Shown here: positions 26,793 to 32,756 of the stretch, piece by piece
Numbering within the stretch: the stretch's first letter is position 1
Layout: the number at the start of each line of letters is the position of its first letter
From: a virus
Direction: 5' to 3' (one strand)
Virus record (IMG/VR): IMGVR_UViG_3300044956_000413
Location: 1-32,756 of that record
DNA: 32,756 nucleotides
Notes under the pieces: generated by a model
Database searches by the model: none
What the model saw: only the letters and a program-made list of their open reading frames with translations
Told to the model about the DNA's origin: nothing
Translations under genes and position numbers: made by a program

Positions 26793-27605
26793 ATGTCAGC
26801 ATCAAAACCAGCGACAAGAACAGAATTAAAAGATTACTGTTTACGTCAACTTGGTGCTCCTGTTCTTGAAATCAATGTTGACAATCAACAACTCGAAGAT
26901 AGAATAGACGAAGCATTACAATTTTTCCAAGAACGTCATTTTGACGGTATGGACAAAATGTATCTTAAACACACATTGACGCAAACAGAGGTAGATAGAT
27001 TTAATAGTAATAATATTACCCACAACACTTCTGAAGGTGATGTGTGGACAGAACGTGGTAACTATCTGGATCTTCCAGATCATATTATCGGTGTGGAAAA
27101 AGTATTTGGAGTAACATCAAGTAGTATTCGTGGTGACTTATTTGGTATTGAATATCAAATTTTCTTAAATGATTTGTATGCATTTGGTTCTATTGACATC
27201 TTAAACTATTACATGGTTAAGTCATATATTGAGACACTTGATATGGTGCTTAATACTGGTTCTCTGATTCGTTTTAGATTTACCAAAAGAGATGGTCGTC
27301 TTTATATTGACTATGATCCTCAGATGCTCACAAAAGATAAAATTCTAATTATCGAATGCTACCGAGCTCTTGACCCAACAAACCTCGAAAAAATTTGGAA
27401 TGATTTTTGGTTGAAGCGTTATACCACTGCTCTTTTCAAGCGGCAGTGGGGGCAGAATCTAATCAAGTTTAACAACGTTCAATTGCCTGGCGGTGTTCAA
27501 TTAAATGGTCGTCAGATATATGAAGACGCTGTAAGAGAACTTCAAGATATTGAATCTAAGATGCTTACAGATTACGAACTACCACCACTTGACGCAATCG
27601 GATAA
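26793..27605 (+). CDS. gp13: Neck protein gp13 (head completion)
   Basis: 270 residues, somewhat shorter than T4 gp13 (about 309). The N-terminus (TRTELKDYCLRQLGAPVLEINVDNQQLEDRIDEALQFFQ) is the conserved gp13 opening, and the rest follows the family (HFDGMDKMYLKHTLTQ, DLPDHIIGVEKVF, IIECYRALDP, FWLKRYTTALFKRQWGQNL). In T4, gp13 acts with gp14 to close the filled head and form the connector to the tail. It is followed by gp14 with a TAATG overlap. The start is defined by the upstream in-frame TAA at 26790. The leader oddity is described under the minicistron. Confidence 0.93.
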   Translation: MSASKPATRTELKDYCLRQLGAPVLEINVDNQQLEDRIDEALQFFQERHFDGMDKMYLKHTLTQTEVDRFNSNNITHNTSEGDVWTERGNYLDLPDHIIGVEKVFGVTSSSIRGDLFGIEYQIFLNDLYAFGSIDILNYYMVKSYIETLDMVLNTGSLIRFRFTKRDGRLYIDYDPQMLTKDKILIIECYRALDPTNLEKIWNDFWLKRYTTALFKRQWGQNLIKFNNVQLPGGVQLNGRQIYEDAVRELQDIESKMLTDYELPPLDAIG

Positions 27606-28510
27606 TGGCAAAGAGTCAATATTTCCCCCAGTATGGCGGAAAAACATCAGAACAAACATTAGTTCAGGATCTTGTAGACGAACAGATTAAGCTGTTTGGG
27701 CAGGATGTTTATTATGTTCCTAAAACTATGTTAATTGATAAATCTCTTAATGATGTTATTCTTTCAAAATTTGAAGATAACGTTTTAATTGAGATGATGT
27801 TAATTAATGTAGAGGGGTTTGGTGGTTCAGGCGCAGTAGCAATGTCTAAATTTGGTCTTAGATTAAGTGATGAGATTACATATGCTGTATCTAAAAGACG
27901 TTGGATTGATTACGTAGAAACTCAAATTGATACTCGTGTTCCAAACAGACCTAATGAAGGTGATTTACTTTATGTTCCAATGACTAATAATCTATACGAA
28001 ATTAAATTTGTTGAAAGAGAAGTTCCATTTTATCAGTTAGGTAAAAATTATATTTTTTCTTTAACTTGTGAGCTTGTAGAAAATGCCGACAATTACTTTA
28101 ACACTGGTAATGACGTTATCGATGATTTAACTCAAGAGTCGCATGTGTTCCCAGTGTACATGAAAACTGGTGGCACTGGTGCATACATTGTTGGAGAAGA
28201 AGTAAGACAAACATATACGCCTACTGGTGGAAGTCCTGTAATCACAAAAGCAACGGTTGCTGATTGGAATCCAACAACTCGTAAGTTACGATTGACCTAT
28301 ATAAATGGTGTATTACAATCAAATTTACCTTTAGTCGGTCAAGAAGGCGGGGCATCGTGGGTGGTAAATAATTTCTCCACAATTGATTTTGATATCGATA
28401 ATTATGATAACAATAATAACAAATACTACGAAACAACAGCAGATTCTATTCTTGATTTTACGGAGAAGAATCCATTTGGTGAATATGGAAATATGGGAGG
28501 TTCATTCTAA
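27605..28510 (+). CDS. gp14: Neck protein gp14 (head completion)
   Basis: 301 residues. The opening (AKSQYFPQYGGKTSEQTLVQDLVDEQIKLFGQDVYYVPK) and the block LSDEITYAVSKRRWIDYV are typical of gp14 of T4-like phages, the partner of gp13 in the neck. Residues about 190-260 form an inserted beta domain (GGTGAYIVGEEVRQTYTP, TTRKLRLTYINGVLQ, GQEGGASWVV) that I recall in cyanophage versions. The C-terminus is short and glycine-rich (NPFGEYGNMGGSF). The gene overlaps gp13 and gp15 by one base each, so the three proteins are translationally linked. Confidence 0.93.
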   Translation: MAKSQYFPQYGGKTSEQTLVQDLVDEQIKLFGQDVYYVPKTMLIDKSLNDVILSKFEDNVLIEMMLINVEGFGGSGAVAMSKFGLRLSDEITYAVSKRRWIDYVETQIDTRVPNRPNEGDLLYVPMTNNLYEIKFVEREVPFYQLGKNYIFSLTCELVENADNYFNTGNDVIDDLTQESHVFPVYMKTGGTGAYIVGEEVRQTYTPTGGSPVITKATVADWNPTTRKLRLTYINGVLQSNLPLVGQEGGASWVVNNFSTIDFDIDNYDNNNNKYYETTADSILDFTEKNPFGEYGNMGGSF

Positions 28511-29310
28511 TGTTAGGTAATCGTCATTATTATCATGAAATAATTAAAAAAAATGTAAAAGCATTTGGTACGCTTTTTAACAATATTCAAATTGAAAAAA
28601 AAGATCCAGAAACAGGTGCTGTAATTCGCCAAGAAAAAGTAGCTCTTGCTTATGGTCCCAAGAGTAAGTTTCTTGCTCGTCTTGATCAAGATCCAAGTAC
28701 TGAGCGTAAAGTTAGTATCACAATGCCACGTATCTCATTTGAGATGACTGACATTTCATATGATGCTTCTAGAAAAACATCACCCATTCAAAAATATTTA
28801 AAGAAAGACGACAACAATAGTGTCAGGGTTCAATACATGCCTGTGCCTTACAATCTTCTTTTTGAATTAGGTATTCTTTCCAGAAATCAAGATGATGCTT
28901 TACAGATTCTTGAACAGATTCTACCATACTTTCAACCATCTTTCAATGTCACAATTAATCTTATTCCAGAAATGGATGAGAAAAAAGATTTGCCAATTAT
29001 TTTGAATGGCATTTCGTATGAAGACGATTATGAAGATGATATGTTAAGAAGAAGAAGTATTACATATACTTTAGATTTTATTTTAAAAACATATTTGTAT
29101 GGACCTGCTAGTGATGCTGCAATCATTCGCAAAGCTACCGTATACGAATCTCTTGGTGATTACAATGAGCATCGCAGAAATCTGAGAATTGATGTCACTC
29201 CACGAGCATTAACCGATCTAGATGGAGATAATGATATTGATGTAGATGATGATGCATTAGTCATGCCAGATGATGACTTTGGATTCAATGAAGGTATTAC
29301 ACTACTATGA
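28510..29310 (+). CDS. gp15: Tail completion and sheath stabiliser gp15
   Basis: 266 residues, close to T4 gp15 (272). The body matches the family (MLGNRHYYHEIIKKNVKAFGTLFNNI, ITMPRISFEMTDISYD, VQYMPVPYNLLFELGILSRNQDDALQI, FNVTINLIPEMDEKKDLPIILN, YTLDFILKTYLYGP). In T4 a gp15 hexamer caps the tail tube and sheath and is the surface to which the head neck binds. Residues 236-248 read DLDGDNDIDVDDD, a calcium-loop-like acidic run next to the C-terminus (DDDFGFNEGITLL). gp16 starts in a 4-base ATGA overlap. Confidence 0.93.
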   Translation: MLGNRHYYHEIIKKNVKAFGTLFNNIQIEKKDPETGAVIRQEKVALAYGPKSKFLARLDQDPSTERKVSITMPRISFEMTDISYDASRKTSPIQKYLKKDDNNSVRVQYMPVPYNLLFELGILSRNQDDALQILEQILPYFQPSFNVTINLIPEMDEKKDLPIILNGISYEDDYEDDMLRRRSITYTLDFILKTYLYGPASDAAIIRKATVYESLGDYNEHRRNLRIDVTPRALTDLDGDNDIDVDDDALVMPDDDFGFNEGITLL

Positions 29311-29720
29311 ACGAGTTTGAACAGACCATGGAAGATATCTTTGATATCGATATTGGACCATTAGAAAAAACTACTGAAATGATTACACAAGCAAATAATG
29401 AAGTCGCTATCGACGCCACCAAAGATTACGAATATACTAGAGGGCAGTTATACACCCTCATATCACAGGGTCAGGAAGCGGTACAAGGCGCCTTAGAGGT
29501 TGCACAGGAGAGCGGACACCCAAGAGCGTATGAAGTCGCTGTAAATGCCATGAAGCAGGTCTCAGACATGACTGATAAACTTATAGACCTTCAACAGAAA
29601 ATGAAGAATCTTGGCAAGGAAGATAAGAAGTCAACACCAACAACTGTAAATAACACAATGTTTATTGGAACCACTGCTGATTTACAAAAGATGATTAAAA
29701 ATGCTGGCAAGAATAAATAG
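29307..29720 (+). CDS. gp16: Small terminase subunit gp16
   Basis: 137 residues, with the fold order expected for gp16: an acidic N-terminus (MNEFEQTMEDIFDIDIG), a central pair of long helices (RGQLYTLISQGQEAVQGALEVAQESGHPRAYEV, then MKQVSDMTDKLIDLQQKMK) that make the oligomer, and a basic polar C-terminus ending in QKMIKNAGKNK. gp16 binds DNA and regulates the gp17 motor during concatemer cutting and packaging. The family motif SGHPRAYEV is clear. Unlike in T4, gp17 does not follow directly; three other genes lie between. Confidence 0.92.
   Translation: MNEFEQTMEDIFDIDIGPLEKTTEMITQANNEVAIDATKDYEYTRGQLYTLISQGQEAVQGALEVAQESGHPRAYEVAVNAMKQVSDMTDKLIDLQQKMKNLGKEDKKSTPTTVNNTMFIGTTADLQKMIKNAGKNK
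29712..29719 (+). promoter_or_regulatory. Possible late promoter variant (AATAAATA)
   Basis: One base off the T4 late box, overlapping the gp16 stop and 20 bases before the next ATG. Such AT-rich octamers arise by chance in this genome, so the call is weak. Confidence 0.3.
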
Positions 29721-29739
29721 AAAATAAACGGTAACTATC

Positions 29740-30009
29740 ATGAGAATTAAACTTTTAGGAACGGCAGTAACGCTTACAACCACTCCAAACGTTGTTGCTA
29801 CAACAGCAGTCGATATTTTGATCGTTCATGATGCTAGTGGTAATACTGGTAGAACGATTACTCTATACGAGAATGATGGAACAACTGTAGTTGGTTCTTA
29901 CTTTAGCAATCCTGGTTCAGAGATTGTTATTCACAAGAGAGCAGACCAGAAACTCAAAGTTGATACTGGAAGTGATGTAAGAGCTACACCAATTGGATAT
30001 TTCTCATGA
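29740..30009 (+). CDS. Small beta-sandwich virion-associated protein, 89 aa
   Basis: MRIKLLGTAVTLTTTPNVVATTAVDILIVHDASGN is followed by RTITLYENDGTTVVGSYFSNPGSEIVIHKRADQKLKV, an all-beta pattern. Small proteins of this type sit between gp16 and gp17 in several cyanophages as I remember them, without known function. It resembles the 110-aa protein at 15018 in layout (strands around a lone V-D-I-L stretch and a final basic hairpin) but not closely in sequence. The stop overlaps the next ATG in ATGA. No clear Shine-Dalgarno sequence is visible. Confidence 0.75.
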   Translation: MRIKLLGTAVTLTTTPNVVATTAVDILIVHDASGNTGRTITLYENDGTTVVGSYFSNPGSEIVIHKRADQKLKVDTGSDVRATPIGYFS

Positions 30010-30509
30010 AAACATTTAAAGAAATGAAACAGATTTGCGAGAATCACGTTGCTGTTGCTATGGGCAAGGAGATTGATGATGAGGGTGGTATGATTATAAG
30101 TCAACTTGATACGATTGATAATGCAGTGCAACGTCTTCGTGGTATTGTTCAAGACCCAAAGATGCAACTTCCTGGATGGGTGCAATCTAAAGTTACTCTT
30201 GCTTGCGATTATATTGATACTGCCGCTGATTACATGACAAGTAAGAATGAAGAGGTTGAATATGTAGACGAATCTGCTTGGACTCGCAAGGAGGGCAAGA
30301 ACAAAAATGGTGGTCTTAACGAGAAAGGAAGAAAATCTTACGAGCGTGAGAATCCTGGAAGTGACCTTAAAGCACCTTCAAAAAAGGTTGGAAATCCCCG
30401 TAGGGCGTCATTCTGTGCAAGAATGAAAGGAATGCGTAAGAGACAAAAAGATAGCAATAACACTGGTGAAGATCGTTTATCTAAGGCGCTTCGTGCTTGG
30501 AATTGCTGA
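30006..30509 (+). CDS. Two-domain protein: helical N-domain plus GGL...NPRRxSFCARM C-domain, 167 aa
   Basis: Residues 25-80 (IISQLDTIDNAVQRLRGIVQD, LPGWVQSKVTLACDYIDTAADYM) form a small helical domain seen as a unit in other marine phage proteins. Residues 94-167 are a second, basic domain with GGLNEKGRKSYERE, GSDLKAPS, GNPRRASFCARMKGMRKR and the end SKALRAWNC. I recall this second domain as DUF6321, found in many marine phages and of unknown function; its conserved Cys (137 and 167) and many Lys/Arg suggest nucleic-acid or metal binding. This is a fusion of the two. Location between the terminase subunits suggests a role near packaging or capsid maturation, but that is inference. It overlaps the previous gene by four bases. 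Confidence 0.8.
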   Translation: MKTFKEMKQICENHVAVAMGKEIDDEGGMIISQLDTIDNAVQRLRGIVQDPKMQLPGWVQSKVTLACDYIDTAADYMTSKNEEVEYVDESAWTRKEGKNKNGGLNEKGRKSYERENPGSDLKAPSKKVGNPRRASFCARMKGMRKRQKDSNNTGEDRLSKALRAWNC

Positions 30510-30541
30510 CATTTCTACAAAAAATTATATTATTTATTACT

Positions 30542-30568
30542 TTGCAAACATTCGTTATGCTATATAAT
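30542..30568 (+). promoter_or_regulatory. Host-like sigma-70 promoter before the gp17 gene pair
   Basis: TTGCAA (30542-30547) and a perfect TATAAT (30563-30568) are separated by 15 bases, slightly short for sigma-70. They sit in the 87-base gap before the 80-aa gene. The -10 box lies in the dyad at 30557-30573. Confidence 0.5.
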
Positions 30569-30573
30569 AGCAT
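30557..30573. repeat. Perfect inverted repeat over the -10 box
   Basis: ATGCTAT-ATA-ATAGCAT is a perfect 7-base inverted repeat with a three-base centre, overlapping the TATAAT box. It could be an operator, or a weak hairpin if transcribed from upstream. It has no T-tract, so it is not a good terminator. Confidence 0.55.
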
Positions 30574-30596
30574 TACCGTCTCAAGGTAAGACACAT

Positions 30597-30839
30597 ATGG
30601 ATACTAAAAATACTAAAACCTGCCCCAAGTGTGGGGCTATTTGGATTGGTGGTCAACATTTTTGGTTAGGAACTGCAAAAAAAGGAGATGAATCTGAACT
30701 TGCAAGTTTAGTGTGTGATAAATTTAAATACCAAGAATGCATCAATCCAGCACAAGGCACCACAAAAGGTGACGGGTGGGAAAAAAGATTAAATGGTATG
30801 GAAATAATAGAAAAAGATTTAAGGAGAATACATGAGTGA
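30597..30839 (+). CDS. Small zinc-ribbon-like protein, 80 aa
   Basis: The motif CPKCGAIWIGGQHFW (Cys9, Cys12) is followed by Cys40 and Cys48 (LVCDKFKYQECINP), giving four cysteines in a zinc-ribbon-like layout. The pattern C-x2-C...C-x7-C-I-N-P and a later GDGWEKRL match a small family I remember in cyanophages, function unknown. Its end overlaps the start of gp17 by eight bases, and the AAGGAG for gp17 lies within it, so the two are probably coupled. AAGG at 30583 is the likely ribosome site. A role as cofactor of gp17 is possible. Confidence 0.75.
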   Translation: MDTKNTKTCPKCGAIWIGGQHFWLGTAKKGDESELASLVCDKFKYQECINPAQGTTKGDGWEKRLNGMEIIEKDLRRIHE

Positions 30840-32493
30840 TGCAGTATATCTTGGTAATCCTAATTTAAAAAAAGCTAATACTGCTATTAGTTTTACAAAG
30901 GAACAAGTTGAAGAATTTATCAAATGCAAAGATGACCCAGTATACTTTGCAAGAAACTATGTAAAAATTATTTCACTTGATGAAGGTCTTGTTCCTTTTA
31001 AAATGTATGATTTCCAAGAACAATTGATTACGAACTTCCACGAAAACAGATTTAATATTGCCAAACTTCCAAGACAGACAGGAAAATCTACAACTGTTAT
31101 TTGTTATCTGTTGCATTATGCGGTCTTCAACGACAACATTAAAGTTGCTATTCTAGCAAATAAAGCAGAAACGTCAAGAGAACTTCTGTCACGTTTACAG
31201 CTTGCGTATGAGAACCTTCCTAAGTGGATGCAGCAAGGTATCATAGCATGGAACAAAGGTTCTATGGAACTGGATAATGGTTCCAAGATTGTAGCAGCAT
31301 CCACCTCATCATCTGCTGTGCGAGGAAACTCATTCAACATCATCTTCCTTGACGAGTTTGCGTTCGTTCCAAATCATATCGCAGAACAATTCTTCTCGTC
31401 TGTGTATCCTACCATCTCATCTGGTAAGAAAACAAAAGTTATTATCATTTCTACCCCACAGGGTATGAATATGTTTTACAAACTCTGGCATGATGCAGAA
31501 CGTGGAAAGAATGGTTATGTGCCTCTAGAAGTGCATTGGAGTCAAGTTCCTGGTCGTGATGCCAAATGGAAAGAAGAAACTATCAGGAATACTTCGGAAA
31601 GACAGTTTACGCAAGAGTTTGAGTGTGAGTTCTTGGGGTCGGTTGATACGCTCATCACAGCATCTAAGCTACGCTCTATGGTCTATGATGACCCTTTGCA
31701 TACAAACAAAGGATTGGCGGTCTATGAAGAAGTAATACCAGACCACGATTATATCATGACGGTTGATGTATCTCGTGGAACCAACAATGATTACTCCGCT
31801 TTTGTTGTATTCGACATTACCACACTGCCTTGGAAGGTAGTTGCTAAGTATCGCAACAACGAAATCAAACCAATTTTGTTTCCTAACATTATCGAACAGG
31901 TTGCTAAGAACTACAACAAAGCCTATATACTCGCAGAAGTGAATGACATTGGTGAGCAGGTAACAAATATTCTTCATTACGATTTAGAGTATCCAAATAT
32001 TCTAATGTGTGCGATGAGAGGTAGAGCAGGTCAGATTGTCGGTCAAGGATTTTCTGGAACCAAATCTCAGTTAGGTTTGAAAATGTCAAAGGTGACTAAA
32101 AAGGTTGGTTGTTCTAACTTGAAAACGTTGATTGAAGATGATAAGTTGTTAATTCCAGATTATGAAATCATTAGTGAGTTAACAACATTCATTCAAAAAA
32201 ATCAATCTTTTGAGGCGGACGATGGATATAACGATGATCTTGTAATGTGTTTGGTCTTGTTTGCGTGGTTGGCGGTTCAACCCTATTTCAGGGAGATGAC
32301 TGATAACGATGTTCGCAAGAGAATCTACGAAGAACAGAAAAATCAAATAGAACAAGATATGGCTCCCTTTGGATTTATATCAGATGGTGTTGATGATATA
32401 GAAGAAAAATTTATAGACGAAGATGGAAACGTTTGGTATACCGATGGATATGGCAATCCATATTCAGATGTAAAATACGTGTTAGGTTTCTGA
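30832..32493 (+). CDS. gp17: Large terminase subunit gp17 (packaging ATPase-nuclease)
   Basis: 553 residues, close to family length. The ATPase half shows the adenine-binding block FKMYDFQEQLI (~56-66), Walker A RQTGKST (81-87), Walker B IIFLDEF (170-176, with catalytic Glu175) and the coupling motif IISTPQG (205-211). The nuclease half shows VDVSRG (Asp312), LAEVNDIG (Glu369, Asp372) and the acidic end block EADDGYNDDLVM (Asp463-469), as in T4 gp17. All key residues are present, so the motor should be active. It powers DNA translocation into the prohead and cuts concatemers. No intein or homing endonuclease interrupts it. The AAGGAG site is 5 bases from the ATG. Confidence 0.97.
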   Translation: MSDAVYLGNPNLKKANTAISFTKEQVEEFIKCKDDPVYFARNYVKIISLDEGLVPFKMYDFQEQLITNFHENRFNIAKLPRQTGKSTTVICYLLHYAVFNDNIKVAILANKAETSRELLSRLQLAYENLPKWMQQGIIAWNKGSMELDNGSKIVAASTSSSAVRGNSFNIIFLDEFAFVPNHIAEQFFSSVYPTISSGKKTKVIIISTPQGMNMFYKLWHDAERGKNGYVPLEVHWSQVPGRDAKWKEETIRNTSERQFTQEFECEFLGSVDTLITASKLRSMVYDDPLHTNKGLAVYEEVIPDHDYIMTVDVSRGTNNDYSAFVVFDITTLPWKVVAKYRNNEIKPILFPNIIEQVAKNYNKAYILAEVNDIGEQVTNILHYDLEYPNILMCAMRGRAGQIVGQGFSGTKSQLGLKMSKVTKKVGCSNLKTLIEDDKLLIPDYEIISELTTFIQKNQSFEADDGYNDDLVMCLVLFAWLAVQPYFREMTDNDVRKRIYEEQKNQIEQDMAPFGFISDGVDDIEEKFIDEDGNVWYTDGYGNPYSDVKYVLGF

Positions 32494-32726
32494 TGGATAT
32501 AGAAGATCAATTTTCATTAGAACATTTATTGTTTAGAGAAAGACAATGTAGAACTTGTTATGAAATAAAAGATTTGATGTCAGATTTTTACGTGATTAGA
32601 AAAACAAAAAAATATCTTCCATCGGCATATTCTTACGAATGTAAAGAATGTACTATAAAAAGAATACAAAAAAATAGAAAAATAAAAAATAAATTTATTA
32701 ATTTATACGAATACCCTGACTGGTAA
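32493..32726 (+). CDS. Small zinc-finger-like protein, 77 aa
   Basis: The start is the ATG overlapping the gp17 stop in TGATG; a longer frame would run inside gp17. Cys19-x2-Cys22 and Cys50-x2-Cys53 flank LSDFYV-like and YSYECKEC segments. This is the pattern of the zinc-binding part of HNH-type phage proteins (CRxCxxxKxxxxFY...CKxC), but no HNH catalytic motif follows. The C-terminus is basic (KRIQKNRKIKNKF), so nucleic-acid binding is likely. It may be a stand-alone finger, or a remnant of an HNH protein. It is the last gene in the window; 30 bases without a gene follow. Confidence 0.75.
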   Translation: MDIEDQFSLEHLLFRERQCRTCYEIKDLMSDFYVIRKTKKYLPSAYSYECKECTIKRIQKNRKIKNKFINLYEYPDW

Positions 32727-32756
32727 TTGTTCATGCATTGTTTCCCAATTTGAAAT

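Noticed and set aside
30510-30596. tRNA or structured RNA in the gap before the 80-aa gene.
   Set aside because: No cloverleaf or acceptor pairing is seen; the gap is AT-rich with only promoter-like boxes and a short dyad.
32433-32492. Upstream start of the last zinc-finger-like gene.
   Set aside because: It lies inside gp17 in another frame; the ATG in TGATG at 32493 is the coupled start.
30832-32493. Intein or homing endonuclease insertion in gp17.
   Set aside because: The ATPase and nuclease motifs are continuous and the length is normal.
32727-32756. Possible new gene from the ATG at 32733.
   Set aside because: The frame meets a TGA after six codons.

Overview
This window looks like the late structural and DNA-packaging region of a T4-like marine myovirus, most likely a cyanophage infecting Prochlorococcus or Synechococcus. 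Four things point there: the order neck gp13, neck gp14, tail-completion gp15, small terminase gp16, large terminase gp17; T4-type late promoter boxes (TATAAATA); very large, glycine/serine/threonine-rich virion proteins of kinds I remember from cyanophage genomes (for example one beginning MARKLAFDYTF); and strongly AT-rich, tightly packed DNA. No host genes, tRNA genes, insertion sequences, CRISPR arrays or integrase were seen. Family assignments are from memory of family sequences, not from a search.

Layout. (1) 1-9296, plus strand: the 3' part of a large tail/baseplate protein, a 71-aa coiled-coil protein, a 2102-aa fibre-like giant with a beta-helix segment, and a 62-aa coiled-coil protein behind its own likely late promoter. 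(2) 9314-14643, minus strand: three fibre genes (899, 780 and 94 aa in transcription order) that run against the rest of the cluster. They have their own late promoter, which sits back to back with a plus-strand late promoter at 14673-14707. (3) 14747-26710, plus strand: an 89-aa fibre stub, a 110-aa protein, a 742-aa fibre with an Asp-box beta-propeller, a 124-aa protein, a 299-aa protein made of five chitin-binding-like repeats, and a 2602-aa giant with about eleven copies of a His-Gly-Leu module. A strong intrinsic terminator follows, and its T-tract runs into a perfect late promoter. (4) 26793-32726, plus strand: gp13, gp14, gp15, gp16, three small genes, gp17, and a small zinc-finger-like gene.

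How it fits together: regions 1-3 should build the baseplate periphery and the host-recognition fibres. gp13, gp14 and gp15 close the head and tail and join them. gp16 and gp17 package the genome. Region 2 and its flanks look like a swappable receptor-binding locus: inverted orientation, a private promoter, a stub of an adaptor gene, and sugar-binding-like modules on neighbouring genes. Two regulatory oddities sit outside it: an in-frame Met-Asp-Trp-stop minicistron directly before gp13, and a host-like promoter with a dyad over its -10 box before the gp17 pair. No gap between genes exceeds 300 bases.
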